The notes under the pieces were generated by a model. That model did no database searches. It had not been told where the DNA came from and was given only the letters and a program-made list of their open reading frames with translations. From Neelides folsomi (Eukaryota > Arthropoda > Collembola > Neelipleona > Neelidae): DNA of 64,000 nt. The stretch spans positions 310,001-374,000 of the forward strand of contig JAQGBZ010000026.1 in assembly GCA_034687125.1 (NCBI GenBank), written 5' to 3'. This document shows positions 34,201 through 47,811 of this stretch, piece after piece. How positions within the stretch are numbered: position 1 is the stretch's first letter; each line of letters begins with the position of its first letter. Made by a program: the position numbers and the translations under genes.

Positions 34201-37200
34201 GTTGGGCCGAAGGAACCATCGCATCCTAATACAAGAGAAAGAAAAATAACGGACCAATAACAAGATGAAGTTATAAGGGTGGGGCGAGAGAGGAGAATAA
34301 TATGATTAAAGGGATGTTTGTTCAAGTATTTTTAGCAAAGATCGATTGCTTACACGGAGAATTACAGCCTCTTCAATCGGAGCTGTCGCGTGATAACTTA
34401 AGACTTCGAGGGTCACACGTTGTTTGGCCATTGCCACAATTGCCGTCTCGTACCTTGAAATAATAGAATATAAAAATTGGGTTATTCCACATCCTCATTT
34501 CCAAAATTCATATCCAACACATTGATAGTTATTATACTTCTCATCCAATTTATTAACGACTTTCCCACAAAACCCCACCAACGACCTTTCCGCATAAATA
34601 AAACATTTATGAATAGTGTTGTAAAAATGGTTCATAAATGGTTTGGTCGTTTCCCTCTCCATGTTTCCCTCCCTGGAGTTCAATCATATTATTTTTCCAA
34701 TAAAAATGAACCCGGTCTTTAACGCATCACTGCTAGATTTAAAGGCCACGTTAAATTCTTTTATTTTCCCTCTTAAACTTTCAAACCCCTCGTTACTTTT
34801 TTATGGCAAATTGCTGCAAGTTTTTATAAATATAATAAAAACATTTAGAAATAAGTCGAGATCATAAATACAATATATTTGTCAATAAAATTTAGACAAT
34901 ATTAACCAAACTTGTATTTACACTCTAATTTTTCTATATTATTTATCGAAAACATTTAAATACAATTATAATTGGTACTTACATTCGAGTATTATGAATT
35001 CCCATTCCACAAAAAATGGTAAAAGCTTCAAGAAAGCTTTCATCGCTAGTTGAAAATGGGAGTTGATCAAACTTGTTGGTTAGCTAAAAAATCAAGAGAA
35101 AAGAATCTGTTATAATAAGAGTTTTAAAATTGACTTTAATTAAATTATTTAAGATTACTTGAATGACTCCAATGATTTGTCCATCCGCATTTTTAATTGG
35201 CATACAGAGTAAACTCGTATGCGTAAAGTCTGTATTCTCATCAACTGCTGGATCAAACCTCGGGTCTTCGTAGAGATTCGCAATGTTCACGGCCTATTTA
35301 AATAAATAATATTATTAATTTCATAAAAACTATCATTAATGAACAAATAATAGTTACACCATGTTCCAATGTATTTATTCCACTTTAAATAATCATTTAA
35401 TTAGGTAAATGTATTAAAATAATTAACTTACTTCCCCAGTCGTCGCCACATAACCACTCACTCCGAGATTAATAGGGAAACGACCCTCAAAAGGACTCGT
35501 TCGACCCTCAGCTTCCTCCAAATTGAGATCCTTTGACTCCAAGTCAAAAACTCGGCTAAATGTCCCTTTTGAAGCTTCATGAACCAGAAGCACCTGCCAA
35601 GATCAACCAACTCATTTAAATCATACCATTTACCATATATCCTATTTATTTACATGTTAAATAACATATCTCTATGATAAATCCCTCATTCAAATTACTT
35701 CCAATTTGCATTAACTAATCCTCATAAAGGATCCATCCAAAAAATAAAGTACATCATAAATTTTAGTAGCTTCAAAGGATTAACTAAAGTTCAAAGGGAA
35801 ATTACAAAAAATAGTTCCAAAATGAATCTCAACTTAAATTAAAAGAAAACATAAAAGCCAATATTTGTACATGGAAAACATTTTCATTACGCTAATGAAA
35901 AAACTGGGAGCTTAAAAGAGCTAAAACTTTTTCTATGCAAATTTTTCTACACATCATTTACATGTATTACATAATATATTTAAATAATGCGTTTACGTCA
36001 TGTAAAGACAAAAATTTGGTCTGATGAAAGGAAATGAAAAGAGTTTGAAAAATGTTCCGAAGCATGAGGGAGATGAAAGAAAAAAACTCTTGGTTGGATT
36101 GACTTTGATTTACCTGAGCTCTTTGGCACTGCATGAGTGAGAGAGTGTGTGTGAGGATCCTGTAGACTATGTGCTCAATTGTGCTCTGCTCTTCGAAAAT
36201 CACCCGGGCGAGGTCCAGAAGAACCTAAAACAAATTTAACAAATTTAACGAGTATTTTGTAAAGGATACTCTGTATCAAATATTGTACTCGTATAAAGGA
36301 TACCGATACGTATACTATAAGGTACTTTATATTTTCGTATCTAATATTTTGTATCAACCAATTTGAAACAAATTGTGAACACAACCAATGCACGATTTTG
36401 AATCATGATGAAAAATTCAATCACGTTCCGCGCTTATGGAATATTGATTGAAAGTCTTTTTGATTTCTCAAAAAAAATTCCAAGAATTTTGAGAAAGTGA
36501 GAATTTTATCAAGTTTTTTTACAAACAATTTTATAAAATTTCTAACCTGATTCCTTTTCACTTCCAATCGGCTTTGCTGATACAACTGAGCATTTCCAAG
36601 CCCAATTCCGCAAAATTGCAAGTAGTTTAAGAAAACTTTCTCGTCCCGATCTGTAAACGCCGCTCCGTCCCGTTTATTTATCACCTTTAACATTTAAGAT
36701 TCTAGTTATTTAAAATATTCTAAAATGCAAATGTACAATATTACATATGATACATATCATACAAATTCTTATATTGGTATGCTATAGCAGTTAAAGAAGT
36801 TAAAAATGTCCAAATAAAAAATACCACTTGGAAAATATTGTCCCAATATTTAAATTGGCCCACAATAGTTCACATTATGTTGTGAAGTTAATTAGAAATA
36901 AAGTCAGAATTTTCCATTTGAACAACTTCCATAAAGATAAATATGAAAAGATAAAGGGGTTTGTGAAGATGAGCTGTTGTAAGATTGGATGTAAGAAAAA
37001 CGTACTTGCGCCACACCGAGAACGTCCCCTCGTTTATCCTTGATGGCCATGCAGAGGAGTGATTTGGTCTTATAGCCCGTTTTCGCATCAACCTCCTGAT
37101 TAAATCGGGTATCCTAAGAGAGAAAAAAGACTGGTAAGAAAAAGTTCTTTTCTCCTCCATGACTCACTTGATAAGCATCTGGGATGTTGACCGTCGTTCC

Positions 37201-40200
37201 CGAATCTGCCACATAACCCACGATCCCCGAACCCCATGGAATCCGAATTTCTTCTTTCTTCTCCATATCAGCCAAAGTACTTTGAGACGAAACATCGAAA
37301 AGAGTGGAAACGAGACAACGACCACTTGAACCTCTTTTACCCTTCAAAAATCACATCAATATTTCAATAAAACCTCTGCTTTAAAATATACCATACATGT
37401 ATCAGTATATGCCATAAACATTTTCGTATAAAATCTCAACTTGTGCAGATATTGTAGATACTTTAGTTATATAAAAAACTGCAAATATTTACAAACACTT
37501 GAAAAATGCAATATTCTAGGATTACGACAAAAAGCTGAAAAATATCATAAGTGCTAAAATATTGTAAAAACCCAAATATTGCTAAACTTTTTAATGAAAA
37601 ACTCCACTATTGCAAACTATAAAAAAATTCCTCAAAAAATATTCCAAAAGATCTACAAAAATGCAAATAAATGTATAGAAAAAAATCCCCCAAATATTGT
37701 CAAAAAATATTGCAAGAGTAAAATGAGAAATAAATTGTGAGAATAAAGTTAAAAATGATGCGTATTTTCCAAACTTTGCATATTTGTCATATGATCCTAA
37801 CCATTAAAAGTGGATCAAACGGGAAAGTTGGTCTTAAAAGCTTTTGAAACTCAATTATCGTCCACTCATGTTGAAATGAGGGATAGTAAGGATGAGTAAG
37901 AAAAAGAGTAAAAGGACGAGTAGTGTAGTAAGTTGTAAGTTTGAAGAAAATAATATAAAAAGCTTTTAAGAAAAGTTGAAGATAAAAAATATTAAAAATA
38001 TTTCTCCCAGCCCAATCCAATGCGGTTTTCTCTCTTTGGGTAAAAAGCCTTCTTTTGGATCAAATAATATTATTATAATATATGATTATGTATGTATTCC
38101 AATTTAAAATTGAAATAACCGGAAACCAGAACTATACCAGACTGCATAAAATAACTATAGTTGTATATCCCGATGTGAGTAGTCATAATTAGGAAAGTAC
38201 TTGTACGAGGAAGAGGGAAGCCCTGTCGGCGGAAGTTAAGACTCCAACATGTCGGAGGATTTTATGGGCCAATGTTCTCGTATCCAACTCATCGCAGATG
38301 TCCTTCGCTAGTTCAAACAGAAGCTCTTTCTCGTCCAAACTCTGAAAATTAACGACATCCAAATTAACTTCAATTCGCTTTATTTCTCTTAACTAATGAA
38401 ATTACAATTTTAATTTAAAATATATTTCTCTAAAATTAACATATTCTATTCCTAGCACAAAATAAAACTTTATTTTAACCCCTGTAAAGTTATATGTAAA
38501 TTAAATAATTATTATTAAAAGAATAATTGATATTTTTATTTATTCTTTTTCTATATTACGCCACTAGAATTGTTAAATCATTATTAAATTAAAAAATACT
38601 CGCAATTTTAAAAATTAAATGACTCTACAACACCACAACATGTATGGCTAGATTATTTAACTTTAAATATTATATGTTTATAATGTTTAAATATTAGGGG
38701 AAAAAGTCTTATTCTTATAAATAAGAAATATACGTTATATAGGTTTTAAAAGTAGAGTTAGAACAATTGGTCTCGTAATTTATAATGAGGATAATGACGC
38801 ACGCATTTACAAGGTCTAAAACAAGAAAGTAAAGTCTTGAGAGTAATTCTGATCTCCATCTAACTACTTTGTCTAACTAGGAAAATAATCTTCCTCATTC
38901 ATCTCAATTTCCACTTGTGCTTTCACCAACTTTTCCCCCTCATCCAAAACACATCCAAGGAATGTTCAAAGGAGGCGGTTTGTTAAAACAAAAGAACTTT
39001 AACTATCTCCCAAACCATTTTCAAAGTCTGTTAAATATGACTTCCTTCTCCAACTTGATCCTCAATCCGTCTACTAAACCTACATTCCCCTATACTTTTA
39101 CTCACTTCTATACTTTTAACTTCTATACTTCTAACTTTTATACTTTTTATGTAAACTTATTCTCCAACATATCCAAAGGTTTAAGCCTAAGCTTTAAATT
39201 CAAACTTTCATGGATTCAAATAGGAAGTTTGTTGTTCAAAGCTCATAAGAAAAAGTATAAGAAAAACAAGACCATAAGATCAAAACTTTTTTTTACAAAA
39301 TGTACCAAATACAATTCAACTCTATAAATACATATTCTGCATAGTTGAGATGTAAAACTAAGAGCAAGTATGTAAGTAGTTATATGTAACTTGTATGCAA
39401 TTTTTTATTATGCTATCAATACACCTACCAAGTTTCCGTCTTCAAAGACTTTAAATATTTTTGCAAGAAAAAACTCTTTTGCAGATCATGTGGAGGAAAA
39501 AGTGACGCAAAAAATAGGACGAAAATCCCTCACAGAAATTCTTCCCTTTTTTCATATCTTGTATACATAATCTTCTTGAACATGCTTTCAACACTTTCCA
39601 AAGTTTCTGTCTGAAACAGTTTGAGTTTCAAACAGTTTGAATATGTTTGAACCTTGGTGAATCTTTAAACCAGCCTTCATATAATACACCAGATGCACTT
39701 GTCGTAAAATGACGTAAAATGACAAGTTAATTGTTCTCCCTTCTGTTCATAATGTCAGGCAATAAAATGTAGTAATATTATAAAAGTTTATTGAACCTCA
39801 TTTCCCAAATATGAACTCCTTTCCTCATTAACTCCCTTTCTCTTTTATTTCTTATTTCAAACACCAGTTAACTAATTGAGCTAGATTTTAACCAACCAAC
39901 TAGCTGTATTAATTAAACTCATAATTAACAACACTTTTATTAATTAGCATTTTGCCATATAATATATGTTGTTAAACTAATAATTGAACTCATTATGCTA
40001 ATTAACACATTTTTAATGAACCTACAGTAGTATTAAGTAATTATTTTAGTAATTAAAAATTTAATCTAATAATTGTCCAAAACTGGGAATGTAAATTCAC
40101 CTGTAATTCCTCTCTTGACTTCCTATACATGAGCCCCCCATTGGGATCAAGAGATGACGGGGGTGAAAGGAACGTCGGAGTCCCGTCGATCGTCGTCACC

Positions 40201-42603
40201 ATTGGCTTCACCAACCCACCACGCTCAAACTCTTGAGCTGAGATCTTCCGAACTGGCGTAGCACCTCCTGAGCCCCCGCTGCTTTTACTTGACGTCCCCT
40301 ATGCCACCAAAGACAGCCAGGTATAAGTACAATAAATGTATTTGGCCACCTCAGAAAACTCCCCAAACTTATTTACAACTTTAACTTCCTTCAACTATAC
40401 TACAGAGTCGTGAGAGCGTTAAAGGAGGACAAATGTAGGTAATACAAATAATCACACCATCACACACAAACTTTCCCCAATTCCCCAATTTTACTCGAAA
40501 GAAACAAACAAACAATTGTTGGTGGTGAGATCAAAGGAAGCTTACTTGTGAATCTCCCGACGATTGGATGACAGTCGTAGTGGCAATGTTACCCTTATAG
40601 AACAAAAGGTCTTTTAAAAAACTGAACATTTTTAACAAGCTTTCACTTTTCAGTACTTTCTACTATTTTTCACAATAGAACTAAATTCTGCACTTTTAAA
40701 GAGGGAATTTTAAAATTTTGGTTTTTACGGTAGCTGTGACCAATGCAGTGACTCCAGCCACACCGGTTGCAAACGTCGATCCGGCTACTGTCGGTGGTTG
40801 ACTAATCGAGTGGAATGCAAGCCATAAGTCTATCAAGCCCCTTGGAGCCTTCCTGTACACAACATTGCAACAGAAGTTAAGCAAGAGTCAAAGAAAAAAA
40901 ATAATCCATTTATTGATCACCCCATTTCAATAATCATCCTCCCCATTTGCAATCCAAGGGCTATAAATCTGGGTTGGAATAAGAGGAAAAGACAATCAGA
41001 CAAATTAACTGCCCCTTTATCCTTTTTCCCCTCTTAGCCCTAACGGCTCTTCCGCACGTCTTTCTTTTTCTCCTCCGGTTCTTCTTTCGCACAATCAGTG
41101 ACGTTCCGTGGTATGGTCCGGCCCGGAGGAGGGGTCTTGCGTACGGCCCCTTCCCCCTTTGATGAATTTATTATTTTTAGAAATTATTCAATAATGGGTA
41201 TTGTCTGTTAAATTATCAGATTGTTCAGACTTAAACATTTTATAAAATGAGCTATTTGTTATGTTCCTAGATTATTTCTGATCTAATAACTATTAATCAC
41301 GGGACTTTAAGATCCCGAGAAGTTTTTTTAGAAATTCGGAAAAGGATCAAATACGCGACCTTAGGTCCCGAGAAATTTTTTTTAATTTAGTTAAGAATTA
41401 AATTCAGGACCGCCAGGTCACGAGAAAATTTTTCGAAATTCATTTAGATCCTGAACCAGGAACAAAATTATTCTATATCCGAAGTTTTAATAGTTGTGAA
41501 GGTCCTGCAATTATTTTAGATTTATAAAAATTTAAATGCGGACCTAAGGTCCGGAAAAATTTTTCGCAAAATATATTCTTTGAAAAATATCTATTACACC
41601 TAGTGTAAAATTAAGAATAAAGCCATATTATCTAGTGTAAGGGATCTTGAGGTACGGCCTGGCCTCCCTGACCGTTCGGCCCGGAGGAGCTTCCTCCCTC
41701 ATCCTTCTCGTAGTTACGTTACTGCGCACAATTCACATTTGACTTTACGAGCCTACATTCCTTTTGATCTCCTTTTTAAAATCCCATTTTCATCATCGTG
41801 ACAAATTTACGAAATTTTAACTACAAAGAACCAAGATTTATTCTTCACTAAAATTTTTCCATTTTCTATTCCACTATACTTAAGTATCTTAAGTATTAAA
41901 ACACTATAAAAAATATGTGTATAATTATGTATATGGTATATGCCTTGGTATAAGCTTATAGATTAACTTATAAATATTTATTAATATACGCATACACCAC
42001 ATATAGATTAAGAATTTATTATAGATAATTAATTCCATCTACTCTACATATTATGATGATGATATTATTCGTATTCATTCATGTTGTTGTTATATGGGTA
42101 TATATTATAGTGAAATTTTTTTAGCCTCTATCTGTACTTATTTTTACGGTTATTGGCTACTTTAAAGTTAAGCTTTATAGCATGATATTTTGAAGAAGAA
42201 CTTTTAAAGTTAAAGTGATTGGGGGGAAAGGGAATTTTTAATAAAAAGTTACTTGACTTTGCTAAAGACAAATAAAATTTCCTCTGTTTTGAGATAAAAT
42301 TGGTAAAAATGTTCTTTTAAACCCAATAAAATCCCTGAAGTTTGTGAGTGGTCCTGAAGAATGGGAAAGGATAAAGTTATGGGAGAAATGATTTTAAGTT
42401 TCGACTTTCATCCCTTCAGTTTCAGAGACCTCGGGGGAGTGGCGGAGTCAAATGGTCATCGTACCTTATGAAGTAATCGTTGGCAAACTCGGGATGTTCA
42501 TCCAGCCATGCTTCGATCGAGGCGGCGTCAGAGGAAATTTCAACGTCCCCGTCTTCCTCAACTTCCCCGCTCTCACCGCCGCCCATTTCCCTCAAAGGGA
42601 ATC
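31297..42603 (-). CDS. Pde11: Dual-GAF 3',5'-cyclic nucleotide phosphodiesterase, PDE11/PDE5 group
   Basis: Hydrolyses cAMP and/or cGMP. Twenty-three minus-strand exons stay in phase: 42603-42465, 40852-40729, 40593-40546, 40298-40101, 38341-38201, 37341-37168, 37113-37006, 36684-36547, 36224-36114, 35593-35432, 35293-35159, 35083-34983, 34453-34354, 34225-34139, 33956-33789, 33548-33466, 33084-33058, 32969-32882, 32520-32420, 32013-31872, 31794-31720, 31636-31553 and 31416-31297 (TGA). From the ATG at 42586 the protein is 878 residues. N-terminus: [20 protein letters not shown] and [15 protein letters not shown], as in PDE5/11. GAF-A is ~165-345 and GAF-B ~355-530, both with the NK...F...DE motif ([26 protein letters not shown]). 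In the catalytic domain, metal ligands are His626 (YHNWRHAFN), His662-Asp663 (HDLDHR) and Asp773 ([12 protein letters not shown]), the general acid is His622, and Gln826 is the purine-clamp glutamine. GTNNSFQ and [10 protein letters not shown] favour PDE11 over PDE5. The 42603 exon opens mid-codon, so a 5' exon must exist upstream. Confidence 0.93.
41300..41575. repeat. Degenerate minisatellite with small internal palindromes, in a Pde11 intron
   Basis: Four imperfect monomers about 51-55 bp apart, the last further away, share a core like GACCTTAGGTCCCGAGAAAT followed by a T-rich run. They start near 41301, 41356, 41407 and 41538. Each core is itself palindromic. Outside them, CGGCCCGGAGGAG occurs at 41119-41131 and 41677-41689, and TCTTG-GTACGGCC near 41135 and 41645, so the whole may be an inserted element of about 510 bp with flanking direct repeats. 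No coding capacity. Confidence 0.55.
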
Positions 42604-44857
42604 CTGGAAATGAGAAACACAAATAACCACTTTAACACTTTTACAATTCAAACATTCAAACTAAATAACCAATCAAGTAAATTAACAAGTCTTGAAAGTC
42701 AGTTTATAACTTATTTTTCCAAGTTTACTTAATATTTAATTTAAGATTATTAAATTAATTTAAACTTAAATGATTCAAGTTTGACAGCTTACTGATTTAA
42801 TTTAACTCAATTTGCTAAAAACTTCATTTATCTAATAAACAAAAAAGTTTGGGATTTAGGAAAATTGAACAATAACAATGAGTGAATTATCGATGTAGTT
42901 ATATTCATACAACTTTAATAAATACAATGAATGACCTAATCACACGATGCGCTCAATAAATGATATTGATTGATTATGGATAAATATAAATAAATACATT
43001 TACAAAGGAAATGAATCAATTTATAAAACGCAATTTTAATTGATTGATTGATATTCAAATCGTGAATAGCACTGTTAGTATTTATCAACTTTATAATATT
43101 TATTGATTATTAACAATCAATAGTATTATGGGTTATCTCTTGCACGGAAAGCTGATTATAATTAAATCCCATTAAATCCATTCATTAATCCATTTACAAA
43201 CAATAAAGATTAGAGTCGATTCAACGAAAGGAAATATTACGAATGTGGTTTAATTCAAGGATAATAAAACAGTATATTTTACTTTAATGGCAGAAATAAC
43301 AATAAGCCATTAACCAATGATTACAGTTAAAAATTATTATTTGATATTAAAACATAGCCAATCAGTCAATAACCATCAATACAATGTTAATTAAGTACGT
43401 ATTTGACCAAGTGCTTAATAAATAATGAAGTCAATATGTATACTTTAAGCAATTATTATTATTTGATTATCATTAAAATTTATGTAATTTTCATTTACTA
43501 AGTGTACCATATAATGAAAAAACTAGCTACTAGAGTAAGATATAAGTATTTAAGCTCTAGTGTTAAGTAAAGGGTAAAAGGTTCTAAAGTTTAAATATTA
43601 AATTGCAAGTTGGATGCTCACATTAAAATGTTTCACGTTGAAGGCTTTTACATTAAAATTGTGTATAAGTTAAAATTACTCAAGAATTTCGCGAGGAATC
43701 CACACGTGGGCTTCAGGGCTAATATTTAACAGCTCCACTCACTTTGTAAACTTTGTAAACTAACAACATTTAATTTTTTATCCAAACACTCCAACGTTGG
43801 ATCTCTACACTTATTGACTCAAGCGAACCTACCAAATGGTTAATTAATTTCGAGACTTGATTCCTTAATTCAAAATTGGATCTATCACGTGAGAATGGAA
43901 AAAAGAGGTTCGGAGGTTCAACGTCGATGTTCCTTCCTTTTCCTCTCCCCAAACCGAACTGAAACCCCGACCTCAGGTTTCGGGACTTTATCAGAATCAG
44001 GTCGGGAGAGAAACGCGTAGTGAAAACCTTCCTTCATTTCTCCCCTCCTTTCAACACTCAACAACCAAAGTCTCCATTTGTGTCCTTTGAAAGAATCCAA
44101 GGAGGCAAATACACATTTCTCTATTTCTCTCTCTTCCTATCAGTTCATCTCTCTTGGTCATTAAGTCGTTTCTTGAGCATTTCCCCATATAATAAAAGGT
44201 CATTAAAATATCTGAAAGGCGCGAGTTTGGGAAATAAAGAATTTGGTCCTGAGATTGGAACTCACATTCTGAGATTCTCCTTTAAGGAACTTAATCCTCC
44301 TTCTCAATTTCTCAATTGGATGAATTTAGTTAGAAATTCCATTTCCTCCTTCTGTTACACCTTCAAAGCTCATTTTACCATTTTAAATCTTTTTCGTCCT
44401 CTCACTCGCTGAGTCAAAAAGAGAAAATAAGAAATCCGATGTCATATTAAATCCATATAATGTGTATACTGATACTTATTTTATTTCTCCATATATATGA
44501 CGAACTAATTATGTACCTTTATATGATCCATTACAGTTTCATTCCCAATGTATGAAGATACAGATATTTATTACGCCTTATGTAACAAGAGTAATAACTA
44601 ATATTACATTTCACATCGCACTTTGACTTTATGCTCTCAAGACGTTACTTTTATACTTGAAACCTTCCACCGTTGAATTCCTGCATACAAGAAGAGTCGT
44701 TGTTTGAGAGGAAGCTTAAGAAAAGCACACATGTTCCAAACATCCTGAATCGCTTTATAGACCCTCATTACTCATTCAAGATCAGTATTCAATATGAACG
44801 AAATGGCAATACTGATGAATGCCTAGGGATTCAAAAATGATTCTACAATTTATATAC

Positions 44858-44899
44858 TGGATATCCCTTTAAAGTATTCTAACTTTAAAGGGATATCCA
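44858..44899. repeat. Short hairpin: 18-bp perfect arms, 6-nt loop
   Basis: TGGATATCCCTTTAAAGT (44858-44875) and ACTTTAAAGGGATATCCA (44882-44899) are exact reverse complements. After a small asymmetric internal loop, a further AT-rich stem of about 7 bp can form. It lies in the non-coding stretch upstream of Pde11. An RNA hairpin or a small transposon relic are both possible. Confidence 0.75.
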
Positions 44900-45192
44900 T
44901 ACGTATATAACGGAGTATAATAATATGTTCTGATATATAACAGAAGATGAGTATTTCATATTATATGAAATATTTTATATAGGACATACTTATTAGGCTT
45001 ACAAACTGGAGTACTATAAAAATCTCATACCTTGATTCATTACACACATATCAACTTATCGGTAATGAACGTAGAATAAATATAATATGGAATGTAACCA
45101 ATATGTATAAAATAAGTATCCAGTACATTCTGATATACTACATATGTACTTATGTATATACATAAAAGTATGCATATGGTTGGATATTGTTT

Positions 45193-45493
45193 ACAGCACA
45201 CCAATGTGCAAAATCCAGAAGAGACGTCAATGGATATAACCAAATTGTCCTGGGAGGTATATCATAATATATGTATGGATGCAGATGCGGAGAATCGGGC
45301 GATATTTCTCTTTAAGAATAAAGAAATCCAAAATCTGAGTTCAATTCCCAGTAGGGACAATTCCCAGACCCAGATCATAAATCAATCCGATTTATTATTA
45401 CACACATCAACCCATCACACCATGTTACATTTAAATATGTTAGATGTTCAATTAGCGTCTCCCAATTTGCCCTATGACTTTAATCATTCATAA
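45193..45493 (+). CDS. Possible orphan terminal exon, plus strand
   Basis: A frame of about 99 codons follows a good-looking acceptor (TATTGTTTACAG ending at 45192) and runs to TAA at 45493. Composition is protein-like (SWEVYHNICMDADAENRAIF, then a His/Asn-rich tail ending LPYDFNHS), but I recognise no domain and see no partner exon upstream. It could equally be a chance open frame in non-coding DNA. Confidence 0.2.
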
Positions 45494-47811
45494 TTCCATT
45501 ATTATAATATTTATGACTAATCTATATGTCAAATTAAGGTCATTTCCTCCCGACCCAACATTTTTTATTATTTAAGTAAACATGTCATTTATCCCGGACT
45601 CGTTTACTAAACATTAATGTACACCGTTGTCTTTGAGTGCAACCTCCCTATTATATAAATGTTTGCTTTCTTGCTAATATTTCACCCTCACGACCCTCAT
45701 TTATGAGAGAATAACTTCTGCATAATTAATGAACATTTCCTATCCAAAAAATTTCAAATTAAGATCTACTTTACCAAATGACCCTTTTACCCAAATAATA
45801 AATAATATAATTCCCCAAGAGGGAAAAGAGTTTGAAATATTTTCCATGTTCCATTTTACAAGACTTGTGTCTTGGACATGTTAAGGCGCGAGTCAATAGA
45901 GCAAAAAGAGTGAAAGTTTATAATTCACAAAATGAAAGTGTGTTATAACTTATAACGTCATATTCTAGATAGGTACGGTATTATATCATTCTAATATATA
46001 TTATTATATAAGTTATTCTAAAGATACATAGACTGTATCATGTTCCTTCTGCTTCATATTCAACTTCTTTCTCAGGGTATAAAAGCCGTAATGCGAAAAA
46101 GCCTGAGTATGATTTATGTGTAGGATTGAATTAAATGTTCAGAGCCCTTTCTGAACAAAATGATGAAGAGTTTAAGGCCCGTGGTATAAAGGGATATACA
46201 CAAAGGAATAACAAACTTCACAAAGCTGAGTATTTTTCTCGAACTTGAATCCCTTCCATATATTTAAGTCATCCAAGTCTCGCCAGCTAACAATGGATGA
46301 AATAGCGTATTGCGTATTTATTACTATTGTAATATACAAGAAGTAGATTTTTATATTACAACATAAAACACGATATTATAAGAATATAACCATGCAGTAT
46401 AACGATACAAACAAAATATCGGTTTCGAATATATTTTTATATTTATATCATACAAGTAAAAGATATTAAAGTAAAGGATATGTGTATCTGTATTTTCCTT
46501 ATTATTATTTTTGTGAGATATTTGTGGCATCAATAGGCGTGTTAATACTGTGTTAATATTCCTTATGTATGCCGCCTTGGATGTCTGTCTGTGTGTTTAG
46601 GATCACACACACAGCACACCTGTGGTGATCCATCGATTTCCAACTTCCTTCCTTTGCCCTTTTCAACCGGGCAATGATGAAAAAATATCAATTTCCGTTT
46701 TCCTCTCCATTCAAAACTTCTTAATTTTCCTCTCAAGTGGAGTCTGAGGAATTGCTAAATTGCCCGCGACAACACTTCCGTATGGAATGTAAGTGAAGAC
46801 TTCCAAATTGCCTCTTTATTATATGGCTTATAAATGGAGACTCACTCGCGTTTGATTCTTATAAAAATAGAGAATCGATCCTACAAACTATCAGTATACC
46901 CAACCCAATACAGACAGAATCCAGAAACGTATGGTACAGAAGTATGAGTTACAAGGAAGGAAATGGTTTTAGTGCTGTAACTCGTTATTTGATATATACT
47001 AAAAATATATTTGATATATTAGACTGGGATTTTGAAGAGTCGAGTCAGGTTGAGTTGGTCTGAAATCTCTCACTAATTTAATATAAATTATATTAAGGGC
47101 CTCCTACCTCCAAAACCCACCCTACCACATTTCTCGTATTCCACTTCAAGTCTCCTCAAATGAGCGCTCCAATTTCCTGTGGCTCAAGAGGCTCAGTCTC
47201 CAATTTAATTTCTTCCTTCGCTACTCCTCCACGTCTAAAAACAATATTTAAATTTCTTCACTCTCAATTTTTAATAAATGAATTTATAATCTCGTGTAAA
47301 TATTGAACTACTGTATGGTACATGATATAAAAATTTGACTAAATGTACTTGCGTAGAAATTTAAATTTCCAAGAAAAATATTAAAAATTGTTAATCGAAG
47401 AAAGTTGAGAGTTTAAAGAATTGAGTTTCATCCATTTCGGAATGCAAGATTGAAGCTGAAAAGAGATAGATCCAAGTTGTGATTTGTATAAGATGACAAG
47501 ATCGAAGGAGATCAGATCTACTTACAGTTTCCAGTTTCTACTTAAGAAGACACTAAAAGAGAAAGCCCAGAGTTTCAAACTACTTAAACTATCCCTACTT
47601 AAAGAGAAGTTTTAAATGCAAGAGGACAAGCGACTGAATGACACATCGTTTGTTTCAACTATACTTAAATTCATTCCCTTTCTCTTCATTTATTGATTTA
47701 TATAAAGTGTATTGTCTAATACTTAAAATCTTCGTTTTCCTTAAAATGAAAACGGCCTGGGTCAAAGGTCAAATCAAAATGCGAGAGAATAAAAAGTGCG
47801 ACTTTATTCGT

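Larger units (their letters stand above)
42604..47811. other. Upstream region or first intron of Pde11, no firm gene
   Basis: The Pde11 exon at 42465-42603 has an acceptor on its 5' side, so this begins as intron. Slightly GC-richer sequence at about 43900-44150 is open in several frames on both strands, without recognisable protein similarity; it could be promoter or 5' UTR sequence. The only other items noted are the hairpin at 44858-44899 and the open frame ending at 45493. Confidence 0.5.

Noticed and set aside
37480-37700. Recurring AATATTGCAAAA-like strings
   Set aside because: Loosely similar low-complexity intron sequence; no fixed period could be established by eye.
38917-39327. 136-codon open frame on the plus strand in a Pde11 intron
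   Set aside because: Low-complexity Phe/Tyr/Thr repeats from a CTTCTATACTTTT-like tandem repeat; antisense to Pde11 and not protein-like.
44020-44412. 130-codon plus-strand open frame with overlapping minus-strand frames
   Set aside because: Both strands are open because the segment is GC-richer, the reading is Phe/Ser-rich, and there is no domain. Possibly promoter or leader sequence instead.
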